Source: Comamonas testosteroni ATCC 11996
Lineage (GTDB): Bacteria; Pseudomonadota; Gammaproteobacteria; Burkholderiales; Burkholderiaceae_C
Assembly (NCBI RefSeq): GCF_000241525.1
Contig: NZ_AHIL01000043.1
Span: forward strand, 434,001 to 498,000
DNA length: 64,000 nt
Reading direction: 5' to 3'
Positions 34,479-43,599 of this stretch are shown piece after piece (positions within the stretch are counted from its first letter, which is position 1; every line of letters begins with the position of its first letter). The notes under the pieces are model-generated. The model worked only from the letters and a program-made list of their open reading frames with translations. It searched no databases and had not been told where the DNA came from. A program made the translations under genes and the position numbers.

Positions 34479-35677
34479 GCCCGAACCACGATCCGGCACC
34501 CGTATTCCCTATCTCTGCCATACAGGGACAGCCCGCCCTGGTACAGGCCCTGCTGCTGGCCGCAATCGAGCCACAGCTGGGAGGCGTGCTGATCCGGGGC
34601 CCGCGCGGCACGGCAAAGTCCACGGCAGCACGTGCGCTGGCGGATCTGCTGGCACCTGCACCTTTCGTCACCCTGCCGCTAGGTGCCTCCATCGAGCATG
34701 TGACCGGCAGCCTGGACCTGTCCAAAGCTCTGGCGGGCCATGAATTGGCTTTTGCGCCGGGCCTGATCGCCAAGGCGCACGAAGGGGTTCTCTATGTCGA
34801 TGAGATCAATCTGCTGCCCGATGCCATCGTCGATGTGCTGCTTGATGTGGCAGCCTCCGGCATCAATCGCATAGAGCGCGACGGGATCTCGCACAGCCAT
34901 GCTGCACGCTTTGTACTGGTCGGCACCATGAACCCCGAGGAAGGCATGCTGCGCCCTCAGTTGCTGGACCGCCTGGGCCTTTGTGTGCAATTGGACAATG
35001 CCCAGGACCCGCAGCTGCGCAGCAGCATCGTCAAGGCCAGGCTGCGCTTTGACCTGGACCCCCAGGGCTTTGTGCAATCCCATGCGGCCCGCCAGCAGGA
35101 GATCCGCCAAAGACTGGCGCAGGCCCGCAGCCGTTGCCGCAATGCCTCGGAACTGGCCTGGAGCGATGCCGTCCACGAGGCCGTGGCCCTGCAGTGCATT
35201 GCCGCCCAGGTGGACGGACTGCGTGCCGACCTGGTCATGCTGCGCGCTGCACGCGCCCTGGCAGCCTGGCAAGGCAGTCACAGCATCACGCCAGCCCATG
35301 TGTCCGAAGTCGCACCACTGGTACTGCAGCATCGCGCTGCCCAGCCAGACCCCGGCAGCGCCAGTCAACCCCGACAGGCACCGGCCAGCACACCTCCAGC
35401 CGCGCCCGCAGCGCAATCCGGCAAGGACAGCAAAGACCTCACAGAGCCTGATATCCAGGCATCAGCATCCCCTTCAACGGCCTCCCGCGAGCCCGGCGCT
35501 ACCAGCTCCTTGCCTCCAGACGCCGGCCCGGGCCTCGAACAGCCGCCTGCCGGCTGGGGTCAGGCTCAAGCCGTGAGCAGCGTCGTCTTCGAACCGCAAC
35601 AGGCCGACGCCATGGCACAGGCAGCCCTGGAGGCCCTGGCCGCAAAAAAAGCCCGGGCCTCCGGTCTGCTGCGCTGA
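34475..35677 (+). CDS. chlD: Cobaltochelatase AAA+ subunit, 0-frame (ChlI-like) product of a chlD-type gene
   Basis: The 400-residue product has an AAA+ core: Walker A GPRGTAKST near residue 45, Walker B VLYVDEINLL near residue 110, sensor region VGTMNPEEG and the lid. It then continues into a 100-residue Pro/Ala/Ser-rich linker (APASTPPAAPAAQSG) as in ChlD proteins rather than stopping where ChlI would. The 0-frame ends nine codons after an A7 run at 35644-35650, and the -1 frame carries the missing VWA domain. No cobS or cobT is present in the window. Confidence 0.88.
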   Translation: MSPNHDPAPVFPISAIQGQPALVQALLLAAIEPQLGGVLIRGPRGTAKSTAARALADLLAPAPFVTLPLGASIEHVTGSLDLSKALAGHELAFAPGLIAKAHEGVLYVDEINLLPDAIVDVLLDVAASGINRIERDGISHSHAARFVLVGTMNPEEGMLRPQLLDRLGLCVQLDNAQDPQLRSSIVKARLRFDLDPQGFVQSHAARQQEIRQRLAQARSRCRNASELAWSDAVHEAVALQCIAAQVDGLRADLVMLRAARALAAWQGSHSITPAHVSEVAPLVLQHRAAQPDPGSASQPRQAPASTPPAAPAAQSGKDSKDLTEPDIQASASPSTASREPGATSSLPPDAGPGLEQPPAGWGQAQAVSSVVFEPQQADAMAQAALEALAAKKARASGLLR

Positions 35678-35692
35678 GCGCCGGCCGGGGGC
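35629..35692 (+). promoter_or_regulatory. Programmed -1 frameshift signal in the chlD-type gene
   Basis: Slippery heptamer A AAA AAA at 35644-35650, read in the 0 frame as GCA AAA AAA. An internal SD-like GGAGG at 35629-35633 lies ten bases before it. A stem GCCTCCGG (35657-35664) with CCGGGGGC (35685-35692) begins six bases after it. After a -1 shift, reading resumes at 35650 in the frame of the VWA domain, which is open to 36342. Confidence 0.8.
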
Positions 35693-36342
35693 AAGTCGGC
35701 TCTGCCGACCAAGGTCTGACTCTGGCCAGCCATGCCGTATCCAGCGTCCACAAGATGCCAGGGGCATCGATTGACTGGACTGCCACCCTGCACCAGCGCC
35801 AGGGGCTGCCGCTGGCACCCGCCCATCTGCGCTGGCACCAGCCCGAAGGAGAGGTGCGCAGGCAACACCTGTTCCTGCTGGACTGCTCGGCCTCCATGGT
35901 GGAGAGCGGCGCGTTCGCCCGGGCCAAGGGCCTGCTGCTGCAGTGGTTGCGCCGGGCTTATCAGCAGCGCGAATCCGTGGCCCTGCTGTGCTTCGGCGCA
36001 GGCCGGCTCCATTGGCTGCTGGAGCCCACGCGGGCGCCACGCTGGAATGCCGACCTGATCGAGCCGCTGCGCGGCGGTGGCGGCACGCCGCTGGCCCAGG
36101 CCCTGGAGTCAGGCTGGCAGATGGCGGCCAGATACTCCCGGCAACCGTCCTGCCTGTGGCTGATCAGCGACTTCCGCAGCCCCGATGTGCTGCAGCTGGA
36201 ACGCGGCCCCATACCTGCCCTGGCGCAGATTCTGGTGGACTGTGAAACTGCTGCAGGCCAGAGCAGGCGTCTGTTTGGCGGCGCCGAGCGGCTGGCAAAG
36301 GCCTGGCCGGATACTCTGCGACTGCCGCTGAAATTCAACTAA
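35650..36342 (+). CDS. chlD: VWA domain of the chlD-type cobaltochelatase subunit, -1 frame part
   Basis: About 230 residues with a von Willebrand A domain: MIDAS motif DCSASM, RGGGGTPLAQALESG and LWLISDFRSPD. The frame has no ATG, GTG or TTG until ATG 35755, which has no ribosome-binding site and would cut conserved-looking residues; this supports entry by frameshift from 34475 (about 622 residues in all, a normal ChlD length). A CTG at 35674 overlapping the upstream stop is a weaker alternative start. Confidence 0.85.
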   Translation, partial: SPGLRSAALSAGRGQVGSADQGLTLASHAVSSVHKMPGASIDWTATLHQRQGLPLAPAHLRWHQPEGEVRRQHLFLLDCSASMVESGAFARAKGLLLQWLRRAYQQRESVALLCFGAGRLHWLLEPTRAPRWNADLIEPLRGGGGTPLAQALESGWQMAARYSRQPSCLWLISDFRSPDVLQLERGPIPALAQILVDCETAAGQSRRLFGGAERLAKAWPDTLRLPLKFN

Positions 36343-36394
36343 AAACCACCTCTATCGCTTAACAGAAAAGCGTTAATAGCTATCTATTTTGATA
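36341..36394 (+). repeat. Short palindromic intergenic element, copy C
   Basis: CTCTATCGCTTAACAGAAAA, then GCGTTAATAGCTATCTATTT. The outer arms TATCGCTTAA and TTAATAGCTATC are partly complementary. It lies between chlD and riboswitch 3; same orientation as copy B. Confidence 0.6.
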
Positions 36395-36519
36395 GTCACC
36401 TGACAGGGTATAACGCCCCCCTGCCCGCCCTATCGATACCCTGTCACCGCACAGGCGGCAGGAAAGCGGCTGCCAGGCCGATGAGTTCGGCCGTGTGGAC
36501 CAGGTTATCGCGTAAGATC

Positions 36520-36745
36520 GCGCCACCACAGGTGCCTCATGGCGTGCTTTTGCACGCGGAGGTGAAACGAGAAGCAGGTCAATGGAGTCTCCATCAATCC
36601 TGCACTGCACCCGCAACGGTAATCAGAGATATGGCGATGCACGCTCTGGCCCACGGCCATGGCCGCCACTGCGAAAGCGGGAAGGCGCATCGACATGCCA
36701 CCCTCAGGTGGGCTCTGTAAGTCCGGAGACCGGCCTGATGTGTAC
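36520..36745 (+). promoter_or_regulatory. Cobalamin riboswitch 3 (upstream of cobGHIJ)
   Basis: ACAGGTGCCTCATGGCGTGC at the start, GGTGAAACGAGAAGCAGG near 36562-36579, CTGCACCCGCAACGGTAATC near 36605-36625, GCGGGAAGGCGC near 36678 and GTAAGTCCGGAGACCGGCC near 36717-36735. B12 binding should shut down ring synthesis genes. Confidence 0.93.
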
Positions 36746-36881
36746 AAGGCGCAGCGGGATTGCATGTGGCTTGTGATATGCCAGCGCCTGCGTGCGGCTC
36801 ATCACCTCTTCATTTCCCTCTGCACATTTTGTTTGTCTGGCCCGGGTATCGGCCAAACCGACCGTGGATGACCTATGTTGC

Positions 36882-38222
36882 ATGGAATTTTCCAGTCAGA
36901 TTTGTCCCAGCGGGCCGGCCGTGCCCTGGCCTCGTCGCCTGGAGCAGCGCTTGTCCAGCCCTGAGACCGTTCAGATTCGCGGCTGGTGCCCCAGCACCTG
37001 GAAGCCCATGCAGGCACAGGACGGCTGGATCGTGCGCGTGCGCCCTCGCTGCGCGTCTCTAACCGCCGCTCAGTGGCTGGTACTGGCCGAGCTCGCACGA
37101 ACCCATGCCTCGGGCCAGATCGAGCTGACCCGCCTTGGCAATCTTCAATTGCGCGGCGTGCACGAATCGGCCCTGCCTGCCTTGCGCGCAGCGCTCGTTG
37201 TCTCCAGGCTGGCCCCTGCCAATGAACAGGCAGATCTGGCGCCTGCCGTGCACTGCACGCCGTTCTACGCCAGAGGAGATCGCACCCATGCACTGGCTCT
37301 GGCACTTACTGTGGCGGCGGCGCGTGATCTGTCTCCCCTGGCCCTGCAACAGCAGGACATTCCGGCCCTGCCCGGCAAATTCGACATGCTGGTCGACGAT
37401 CCGCAGCACCATCTCCAAAGCCTGAGCTCCGATCTTCAGCTATGGGCCTGCGCCGATGGACGCTATGGGCTTGCACTGGGTCAGTCGGCAGACTGGTACG
37501 GTTTCGAGAGCGCACCGGCAACCGTCCAGGCCGCCATACGGATTGCACTGTGGTTTGCCCGTGAGCGCAGCGCGCAGGCGGCAGGCCGATTGCGCGCCCT
37601 TGCAAAGCCCATCGACCTTCAGGCCTGCGGACTCGCCAGGGCCAGTCATCACCTGGAGCCCCGCACTCAGGACAAGACCACTGCCAAGCCGTTGCGGCCC
37701 GGAGCACTCAACCCTCACGGCCTGCTGCTGGGCGCCCCCCTGGGGCGCCTGGACGCATGGGCCATACAGAAGCTGGCGGCTCCGATGCCCGAACAGGCGG
37801 AGATCCGGGTCACGCCCTGGAAATCCTTGCTGCTTCCGAACAAGCATCTGGATTCACTGCCTGCCCGGCTCGATGCCAGGGACTGGATCAGCCAGTCTGC
37901 GGATGTGCGCCTGCGGGTCTCGGCCTGCACCGGCGCCCCCCACTGCCCTCAGGCCCATATCCCGGCCCAGTCCATGGCCTTGCGGTTCGCCAGCTCACAG
38001 GCGGCAGACCGCCATCTTCATATCAGCGGCTGCGCCAAGCTCTGTGCCCTGCCTGCCGATGCGACAAATGTGGTGTTTGCCAGCCGGGACACAGCGGGCC
38101 AGATATGGCTGCACGCCAGCCCCGCCGAAGCACAACCGTCGGCCCGGGTATCCATTCCCTATCGGCCTCTGAACTCCGATCCTCACGAGATACAGCAACA
38201 ACTCAATGACCTACAACTATGA
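36882..38222 (+). CDS. cobG: Precorrin-3B synthase
   Basis: A 446-residue siroheme/4Fe-4S-type oxygenase that hydroxylates precorrin-3A, the oxygen-dependent step of the aerobic pathway. The cluster motif is present: Cys 349 and Cys 355 (ACTGAPHC) and Cys 384 and Cys 388 (SGCAKLC). The nitrite/sulfite reductase half-domain at residues 80-150 (ELTRLGNLQLRGVHESALPA) also fits. The ATG at 36882 is used since riboswitch sequence and non-conserved residues precede it. It overlaps cobH by 17 bases. Confidence 0.9.
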   Translation: MEFSSQICPSGPAVPWPRRLEQRLSSPETVQIRGWCPSTWKPMQAQDGWIVRVRPRCASLTAAQWLVLAELARTHASGQIELTRLGNLQLRGVHESALPALRAALVVSRLAPANEQADLAPAVHCTPFYARGDRTHALALALTVAAARDLSPLALQQQDIPALPGKFDMLVDDPQHHLQSLSSDLQLWACADGRYGLALGQSADWYGFESAPATVQAAIRIALWFARERSAQAAGRLRALAKPIDLQACGLARASHHLEPRTQDKTTAKPLRPGALNPHGLLLGAPLGRLDAWAIQKLAAPMPEQAEIRVTPWKSLLLPNKHLDSLPARLDARDWISQSADVRLRVSACTGAPHCPQAHIPAQSMALRFASSQAADRHLHISGCAKLCALPADATNVVFASRDTAGQIWLHASPAEAQPSARVSIPYRPLNSDPHEIQQQLNDLQL

Positions 38223-38835
38223 AAAGTGCGGTGAAGAGATTTACCGGCAATCGTTCAGCATCATCCGCCGCGAGGCCGATCTCAAGCGCTTCAACCCCGT
38301 GGAAGAGAGGGTCGCCTGCCGCATGATTCACGCAGCCGGCATGGTGGAGCTGGCCGCGCATATCCATTTCTCCCCGACCTTTGCCGAAGTGGCGGAAGCC
38401 GCGCTGCAGCGCGGAGCACCCGTGCTCTGCGATGCACGCATGGTCAGCGAGGGCATCACGCGCAAGCGCCTGTCGGCCCAGAACCCCATCATCTGCACCC
38501 TGCAGGACCCGCGTGTGCCAGCGCTGGCCGCCGACATGGGCAACACCCGCAGCGCCGCAGCACTGGAGCTGTGGCGCGAGCATCTGGACGGCGCCGTGGT
38601 CGCCATCGGCAATGCGCCAACGGCCCTGTTTCATCTGCTCCATATGCTGCAGGACCCGGACTGCCCGCGCCCGGCTGCCATCGTCGGCTGCCCGGTCGGA
38701 TTTGTGGGAGCTGCTGAGTCCAAGGACGCGCTGCGCGAATGGGGACAGATTCCGTTTGCCATCGTGCAAGGGCGCCTCGGCGGCTCCGCCATCACGGTTG
38801 CCGCCATCAACGCGCTGGCAACCACGGTGGAGTAG
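38206..38835 (+). CDS. cobH: Precorrin-8X methylmutase
   Basis: A 209-residue enzyme that moves the C-11 methyl group to C-12, giving hydrogenobyrinate. Landmarks are SFSIIRREADLKRF, RMIHAAGMVEL (with the catalytic His), CDARMVSEGITRKRL, AIGNAPTALFHLLHML and GCPVGFVGAAESKDAL. Its start lies inside the end of cobG. Confidence 0.95.
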   Translation: MTYNYEKCGEEIYRQSFSIIRREADLKRFNPVEERVACRMIHAAGMVELAAHIHFSPTFAEVAEAALQRGAPVLCDARMVSEGITRKRLSAQNPIICTLQDPRVPALAADMGNTRSAAALELWREHLDGAVVAIGNAPTALFHLLHMLQDPDCPRPAAIVGCPVGFVGAAESKDALREWGQIPFAIVQGRLGGSAITVAAINALATTVE

Positions 38836-38846
38836 GAAGAGTCACC

Positions 38847-39587
38847 ATGAATCACGGAAAAATCTTCTGCGTGGGACTGGGTCCCGGCGATCCCGACATG
38901 ATGAGCGTGAAGGCCGACCGCCTGCTGAGAAATGCCCGTCATGTGGCCTACTTCCGCAAGCGCGGTCACCCAGGCAAGGCACGGCAACTGGTCAACGGCC
39001 TGCTGCATGCCGAGGTCACGGAGTACCCGATGGAGTACCCGCTGACCACGGAAATTCCGCACGACGACCCGCGCTACATCGCCCAGCTGTCCAGTTTCTA
39101 TCAGGACTGGCAGGCCCGGCTGACGCAGCTCACGCGCAGCGAGGATGTGATCGTGCTCTGCGAAGGCGATCCGTTCTTCTACGGCTCCTTCATGCACCTC
39201 TATGTGCGTCTGCGCCAAGCGGAACAGGTGACCGTGGAAGTGCTGCCCGGCATACCCGGCATGGTGGGCTGCTGGCATGCCACCGGCATTCCCATGACCT
39301 GGGGTGACGATGTGATGAGCGTGCTGCCCGCGACCCTGCCCGATACGCCGCTGCGCGAGCATATGGCGCGCTCGGACGCGCTGGTCATCATGAAGGTGGG
39401 ACGCCATCTGGGCCGCATCCGTGCGCTGCTGGACGAGCAAGGCAAGCTGGACCGTGCCTGGCTGGTCATCAACGGCACCATGAGCGATCAGCAGGTCATG
39501 CCGCTGCGCGATGCGCCCGAGCGCTGCCCTTACTTCGCCATCATCGTCGTGCACGGCCAGGGCCGCCGCCCAGCCAATGACATGTGA
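38847..39587 (+). CDS. cobI: Precorrin-2 C20-methyltransferase
   Basis: A 246-residue SAM-dependent methyltransferase of the cobalamin type. Motifs VGLGPGDPDMMSVKADRLL at the N-terminus, VLCEGDPFFYGSFMHLYVRL and VLPGIPGMVGCWHATGIPM are those of CobI. The ATG at 38847 has GGAAGAG upstream; an open upstream frame overlaps cobH and is ignored. Part of cobGHIJ. Confidence 0.94.
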   Translation: MNHGKIFCVGLGPGDPDMMSVKADRLLRNARHVAYFRKRGHPGKARQLVNGLLHAEVTEYPMEYPLTTEIPHDDPRYIAQLSSFYQDWQARLTQLTRSEDVIVLCEGDPFFYGSFMHLYVRLRQAEQVTVEVLPGIPGMVGCWHATGIPMTWGDDVMSVLPATLPDTPLREHMARSDALVIMKVGRHLGRIRALLDEQGKLDRAWLVINGTMSDQQVMPLRDAPERCPYFAIIVVHGQGRRPANDM

Positions 39588-39597
39588 TCGCGCCGCC

Positions 39598-40401
39598 ATG
39601 AGCAAGACCTCAATGCCTCCACAACTCCTGGTGCTCGGACTCGGCCCGGGCGATGATGCCTTGCTGACGCAGCAGGTACGCGACAGCATTGCCAGCGCCA
39701 GCGATGCATTCGGCTACTTTCCCTATGTGGCGCGGCTGCAGGGCCTGGAGCACCTGCAACTGCATGCCAGCGACAACCGCGAGGAACTCGATCGCGCACG
39801 CGACGCCTTGAATCTTGCAGCCCAGGGCCGCAAGGTGCTGATGCTCTCGTCAGGCGACCCCGGCGTGTTCGCCATGGCCAGTGCCGTGTTCGAGACGCTG
39901 GAGCAGGCCAGCCCCGAGGAGCATGCCCACTGGCAGAGCGTGGATGTGCAGGTGCAGCCAGGTATCACCGCCATGCTGGCAGCAGCAGCCCGCCTGGGCG
40001 CCCCCTTGGGACATGACTTCTGCACCATCAACCTGTCCGACAACCTCAAACCCGCCAGCATCATCGAGCGCCGCATCCGTCTGGCCGCCCAGGCCGATTT
40101 CGCCATGGCCTTCTACAACCCCTGCTCGCGCTCGCGCCCCGAAGGCTTCTCGCGCGCCCTGCAGGTGCTGCAGCAGGAGTGCGAGCCCGAGCGCCTGATC
40201 TGCTTTGCCCGCAACGTCAGCCGCCCCGATGAGACGCTGCAGGTCGTGCGGCTGCTGGATGCACGGGCCGATATGGCCGATATGCGCACTGTGGTGATCG
40301 TGGGCAACAGCCAGACTCGCCAGGTGGGCAAGCATGTCTACACCCCGCGCAGCTATGAAGCCTGCAGCAGCGCCCCTTCTGTCGTGAGCGACCATGCCTG
40401 A
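39598..40401 (+). CDS. cobJ: Precorrin-3B C17-methyltransferase
   Basis: A 267-residue SAM-dependent enzyme that methylates C-17 with ring contraction. Motifs LVLGLGPGDDALLTQQV, FGYFPYVARL, MLSSGDPGVFAMASAVFE, VQPGITAMLAAAARLGAPLG, FYNPCSRSRP and the tail VGNSQTRQVGKHVYTPRSYE are diagnostic. Last gene of the plus-strand run before the oppositely oriented cobK; an in-frame ATG at 39577 is an alternative start. Confidence 0.95.
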   Translation: MSKTSMPPQLLVLGLGPGDDALLTQQVRDSIASASDAFGYFPYVARLQGLEHLQLHASDNREELDRARDALNLAAQGRKVLMLSSGDPGVFAMASAVFETLEQASPEEHAHWQSVDVQVQPGITAMLAAAARLGAPLGHDFCTINLSDNLKPASIIERRIRLAAQADFAMAFYNPCSRSRPEGFSRALQVLQQECEPERLICFARNVSRPDETLQVVRLLDARADMADMRTVVIVGNSQTRQVGKHVYTPRSYEACSSAPSVVSDHA

Positions 40402-40432
40402 ACGCCCGCAAGGCCTTGCGAGGCAAAAGTGC

Positions 40433-41173
40433 TCAGCAGCGCAGCCACTCCATGGCCTGCTGCGGGCTTTGGCACTGGGTACGAGGGTCCAGCACCGGCC
40501 TGTCGACCATGATGACTGGAATGCCCAGTTGCCGCGCAGCCTCGATCTTGGCATAGGTATCTGCGCCACCGGCGTTCTTGCTGACGATGCAGTCGACGCG
40601 GTACTGCCTGAGCAGCGCGAGCTCATCGGCGAGCCGAAACGGACCGCGCGCCACGATCAGCTCATAGCAGGAAGCCGGCAACGGCAAGGCACCGCCCTCC
40701 TGGTCGATGACGCGCAGCACAAACTGGTGCTCGCCAGCCAGGCCCGCAAACGCCGCCAGCTGCTTGCGCCCTATGGCCAGAAACACCCGCTTGAGCATGG
40801 GGCTCAGGATCTTGGCGGCAGCCGCCATATCCGGCACATGCCGCCATTGATCGCCGGGCTGCGCCTGCCAGGCTGGCCGCTCCATGGACAGCAAGGGCAG
40901 ATCCAGTTGGGCGCAGGCCGCGATGGCATTGGCACTCATCTGTGCCGCGAAGGGGTGGGTGGCGTCAATCACATGGGTGATGCGCTGAGTACGCAAATAA
41001 TCGACCAACCCCTGCACGCCACCAAAGCCACCCACACGCACAGGCAGGGCCGGAGTACGGCGCGTCTGGGTGGCCCCGGCATAGGAATAGATGGCTTGCA
41101 CCCCGGCCTCGTGCAGCAGCGTGGACAACATATAGGCATCGAAAGTGCCGCCTAACAGGAGAACTTGGGTCAT
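40433..41173 (-). CDS. cobK: Precorrin-6A reductase
   Basis: A 246-residue NADPH-dependent reductase. The N-terminus VLLLGGTFDAYMLSTLLHEA is the nucleotide-binding start; VIDATHPFAAQMSANA, LFLAIGRKQL-like VFLAIGRKQLAAFAG and VSKNAGGADTYAKIEAARQL follow. It is the only minus-strand gene in the cob cluster. Its ATG (41171-41173) overlaps the cobL ATG (41172-41174) inside one CATG. An upstream TTG would add two residues. Confidence 0.94.
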   Translation of the reverse strand: MTQVLLLGGTFDAYMLSTLLHEAGVQAIYSYAGATQTRRTPALPVRVGGFGGVQGLVDYLRTQRITHVIDATHPFAAQMSANAIAACAQLDLPLLSMERPAWQAQPGDQWRHVPDMAAAAKILSPMLKRVFLAIGRKQLAAFAGLAGEHQFVLRVIDQEGGALPLPASCYELIVARGPFRLADELALLRQYRVDCIVSKNAGGADTYAKIEAARQLGIPVIMVDRPVLDPRTQCQSPQQAMEWLRC

Positions 41174-42368
41174 GGCCAATCCGTGGCTTTCAATTATCGG
41201 AATTCATCCGTCAGGGCTGGAAGGCCTGAGCCCCGCAGCGCGACGAGCCCTGGATGATGCCAGTGTTGTATTCGGCAGTCCGCGCCATCTGGCGCTGGCG
41301 CAAGCAGGGACGCGCGGCAGGGCCTGGCCCGTCCCCTTCAGCGTCGAGCCCGTGCTGCAACTGCGTGGACAGCATGGCGTGGCCGTGCTGGTGTCCGGCG
41401 ATCCGTTTCACTTCGGTGCCGGGGCATCGCTGGCCAGGCACCTGGAACTGGGCGAGTGGCGCAATTACCCTCAAGCCTCGACATTTTCCTGGGTTGCAGG
41501 CGAGCTGGGCTGGTCCCAGGAGCGCACCCATTGTCTGGGCCTGCATGCCCGCAGCCTGAGCAGCCTGACGCCTCTGCTGGCGCCTCACGAGCGCTTCATC
41601 TGCCTGCTGCGTGACGGCCCGGCCGCTCACACCCTGGCGCAATGGCTGCTGCAGCAAGGCTGGGGCGACAGCCCGCTGTGGCTGGTGGAGCAGGCAGGCA
41701 GCGATCAGCGGGCCATCCGCAGTGGCACGGTGCGCGAGCTGGCCGCGCTGCTGGCAGCCCAGCCGGCCAAGGCCCCCGTGACTGCTGCTTTCGAAGCGCG
41801 CGGCGGAAAAGGTCTGTCCCAGGTGCCAGGCCGGCCCGTCAGTGAGTTTGCACATGACGGGCAGATCACCAAAAGCCCGGTGCGCGCCATGACGCTGGCC
41901 GCGCTGGCACCGCGAAAAGGCGAGTGGCTCTGGGATCTGGGGGCAGGTTCGGGCTCGGTCGCCGTCGAGTGGTGCCTGGCTGGCGGCCAGGCTATCTGCG
42001 TGGAGCAGCATGCCGCGCGTGCAACCAATATTGCGCAGAATGCTGAGCACTATGCGGCAGCGATCGAAGTGGTTCATGACCACGCCCTGACAGCCCTGCC
42101 TCGTCTGCAGCCAGAGCCTCAGGCCGTCTTTGTCGGCGGAGGCTTTAGCGCCGAGCTGTTCAACGCCCTCTGCATGCGCCTTCCCGGGCCCTGGCGGCTG
42201 GTGGTGAATGCCGTGGCGCTGCACACCCAGGCGCTGCTGCTGGAGCTGCACCGCACGCATGGCGGCCAGCTGTATCAGTTGCAATGGAGCGAAGCTCAGA
42301 GCCTGGGCAGCATGCATTCCTGGACCCCGTCTCGCCCTCTGGTTCAGTGGGTCTGGAGCAGCCGATGA
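41172..42368 (+). CDS. cobL: Precorrin-6B C5,15-methyltransferase (decarboxylating)
   Basis: A 398-residue fusion of two methyltransferase domains: an N-terminal CbiE-like part ([40 protein letters not shown]) and a C-terminal CbiT-like part ([33 protein letters not shown]). AGGAGA nine bases before the ATG lies within the cobK coding region. Followed by cobE with an ATGA overlap. Confidence 0.95.
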   Translation: MANPWLSIIGIHPSGLEGLSPAARRALDDASVVFGSPRHLALAQAGTRGRAWPVPFSVEPVLQLRGQHGVAVLVSGDPFHFGAGASLARHLELGEWRNYPQASTFSWVAGELGWSQERTHCLGLHARSLSSLTPLLAPHERFICLLRDGPAAHTLAQWLLQQGWGDSPLWLVEQAGSDQRAIRSGTVRELAALLAAQPAKAPVTAAFEARGGKGLSQVPGRPVSEFAHDGQITKSPVRAMTLAALAPRKGEWLWDLGAGSGSVAVEWCLAGGQAICVEQHAARATNIAQNAEHYAAAIEVVHDHALTALPRLQPEPQAVFVGGGFSAELFNALCMRLPGPWRLVVNAVALHTQALLLELHRTHGGQLYQLQWSEAQSLGSMHSWTPSRPLVQWVWSSR

Positions 42369-42808
42369 GATATTTGTTCGCAGGCTGGGGCTTTCAAGCC
42401 GGCGCCTTGCCTCAATCATTCGAAAGCTGCTGGAGCCAGGCCACCCAGGCCCTGGCGAGCGCAGACACGGCCGGCTGCCGCTGGACCTTCGCCCTGCTCT
42501 CCAGCAAAAGCCAAACGCTGGCGGCTGGCGCCCTGCAGGACTGGGCCCGCCAGAGGCTTGCGCAGATAGACTGGGAAAGCTTTGCCGACAGCGCGATTGC
42601 GCATATCGCCACGCCATCGCATTCCCCAAGATTGCAACAGCGCTTTGCCACCGGCAGCGTCGCGGAAGCCCTGGCCCTGCATGCCAGCGCTGCCAATGCC
42701 TCAAGCCGGCTGTTGGTGCTGCGCACCGTTTCGGCAGACCGACGGGCCACGCTGGCGATTGCCGGCCTGCCGCTGCCCACCTCATTGATCCCTGGAGTTT
42801 TTCCTTGA
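42365..42808 (+). CDS. cobE: CobE/CbiG C-terminal-like protein
   Basis: A 147-residue cobalamin-pathway protein. The N-terminal hydrophobic strand ([19 protein letters not shown]) resembles the GxGxRxGA start of CobE/CbiG-C but without the usual Arg pair, so the match is looser than for its neighbours. Placement between cobL and cobM with ATGA and TTGA overlaps strongly supports the call. Its exact role in the aerobic pathway is not settled. Confidence 0.78.
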   Translation: MRYLFAGWGFQAGALPQSFESCWSQATQALASADTAGCRWTFALLSSKSQTLAAGALQDWARQRLAQIDWESFADSAIAHIATPSHSPRLQQRFATGSVAEALALHASAANASSRLLVLRTVSADRRATLAIAGLPLPTSLIPGVFP

Positions 42809-43599
42809 CCGTTCATTTCATCGGAGCCGGCCCCGGTGCGGCCGACCTCATCACCGTTCGCGGGCGTGATCTGCTGGCCGCCTCGCCTGTGTGCCTGTAC
42901 GCAGGCTCGCTGGTACCCAGCGAGCTGCTGGCGCACTGCCCTGCAGGTGCCCGTCTCGTCAACACCGCCCCCATGTCGCTGGAAGACATCGTGGCCGAAA
43001 TCCGGGCCGCACATGAGCAAGGGCAGGATGTCGCCCGCCTTCACTCCGGTGATCTGAGCATCTGGTCTGCCATGGGAGAGCAGCTGCGCGCCCTGCGCGA
43101 ACTGGACATCCCCTACACCGTCACACCCGGCGTCCCCTCTTTCAGTGCCGCAGCCGCTGCGCTGGAAGCCGAGCTGACTCTGCCCGGCTCCTGCCAGTCG
43201 GTGGTGCTGACACGCACCTCGGGCCGGGCCTCGAGCATGCCCGAGGGCGAGACCCTGGCCGCCTTCGCGGCGACCGGCGCCGTGCTGGCCATTCACCTGT
43301 CGGTCCATGTGGCCGAGCAGGTGCAGCAGGAACTCACCAGTCATTACGGCGCAGACTGCCCTGCAGCCATTGTCTGGCGTGCCTCATGGCCCGATGAGCA
43401 GCTGCTGCGCATCCGTGTCGGAGATATTGCCAGCGCAGCCCAGTCCAATCCGCTGCAGCGCAGCGCGCTGATTCTGGTCGGTGCCACGCTGAGCCAGCAG
43501 GACTTCGGCAACAGCCGACTCTATGCCAATGACTACGATCGCCGCTACCGTCCGCGCGGCGACGAACCGCGCTTCCCTCGCGGAACCGAAGGCGCCTGA
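42805..43599 (+). CDS. cobM: Precorrin-4 C11-methyltransferase
   Basis: A 264-residue SAM-dependent enzyme. Motifs [74 protein letters not shown] and [16 protein letters not shown] are typical CobM. The TTG at 42805 is the start: it precedes the conserved strand directly, GGAG lies nine bases upstream, and it overlaps the cobE stop as TTGA. Its stop overlaps the cobF start. Confidence 0.95.
   Translation: MTVHFIGAGPGAADLITVRGRDLLAASPVCLYAGSLVPSELLAHCPAGARLVNTAPMSLEDIVAEIRAAHEQGQDVARLHSGDLSIWSAMGEQLRALRELDIPYTVTPGVPSFSAAAAALEAELTLPGSCQSVVLTRTSGRASSMPEGETLAAFAATGAVLAIHLSVHVAEQVQQELTSHYGADCPAAIVWRASWPDEQLLRIRVGDIASAAQSNPLQRSALILVGATLSQQDFGNSRLYANDYDRRYRPRGDEPRFPRGTEGA

Noticed and set aside
35674-35676. 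CTG start for the VWA part overlapping the upstream stop as CTGA
   Set aside because: Possible by analogy to ATGA/GTGA junctions nearby, but a CTG start without a ribosome-binding site is less likely than the A7 frameshift signal 24 bases upstream.
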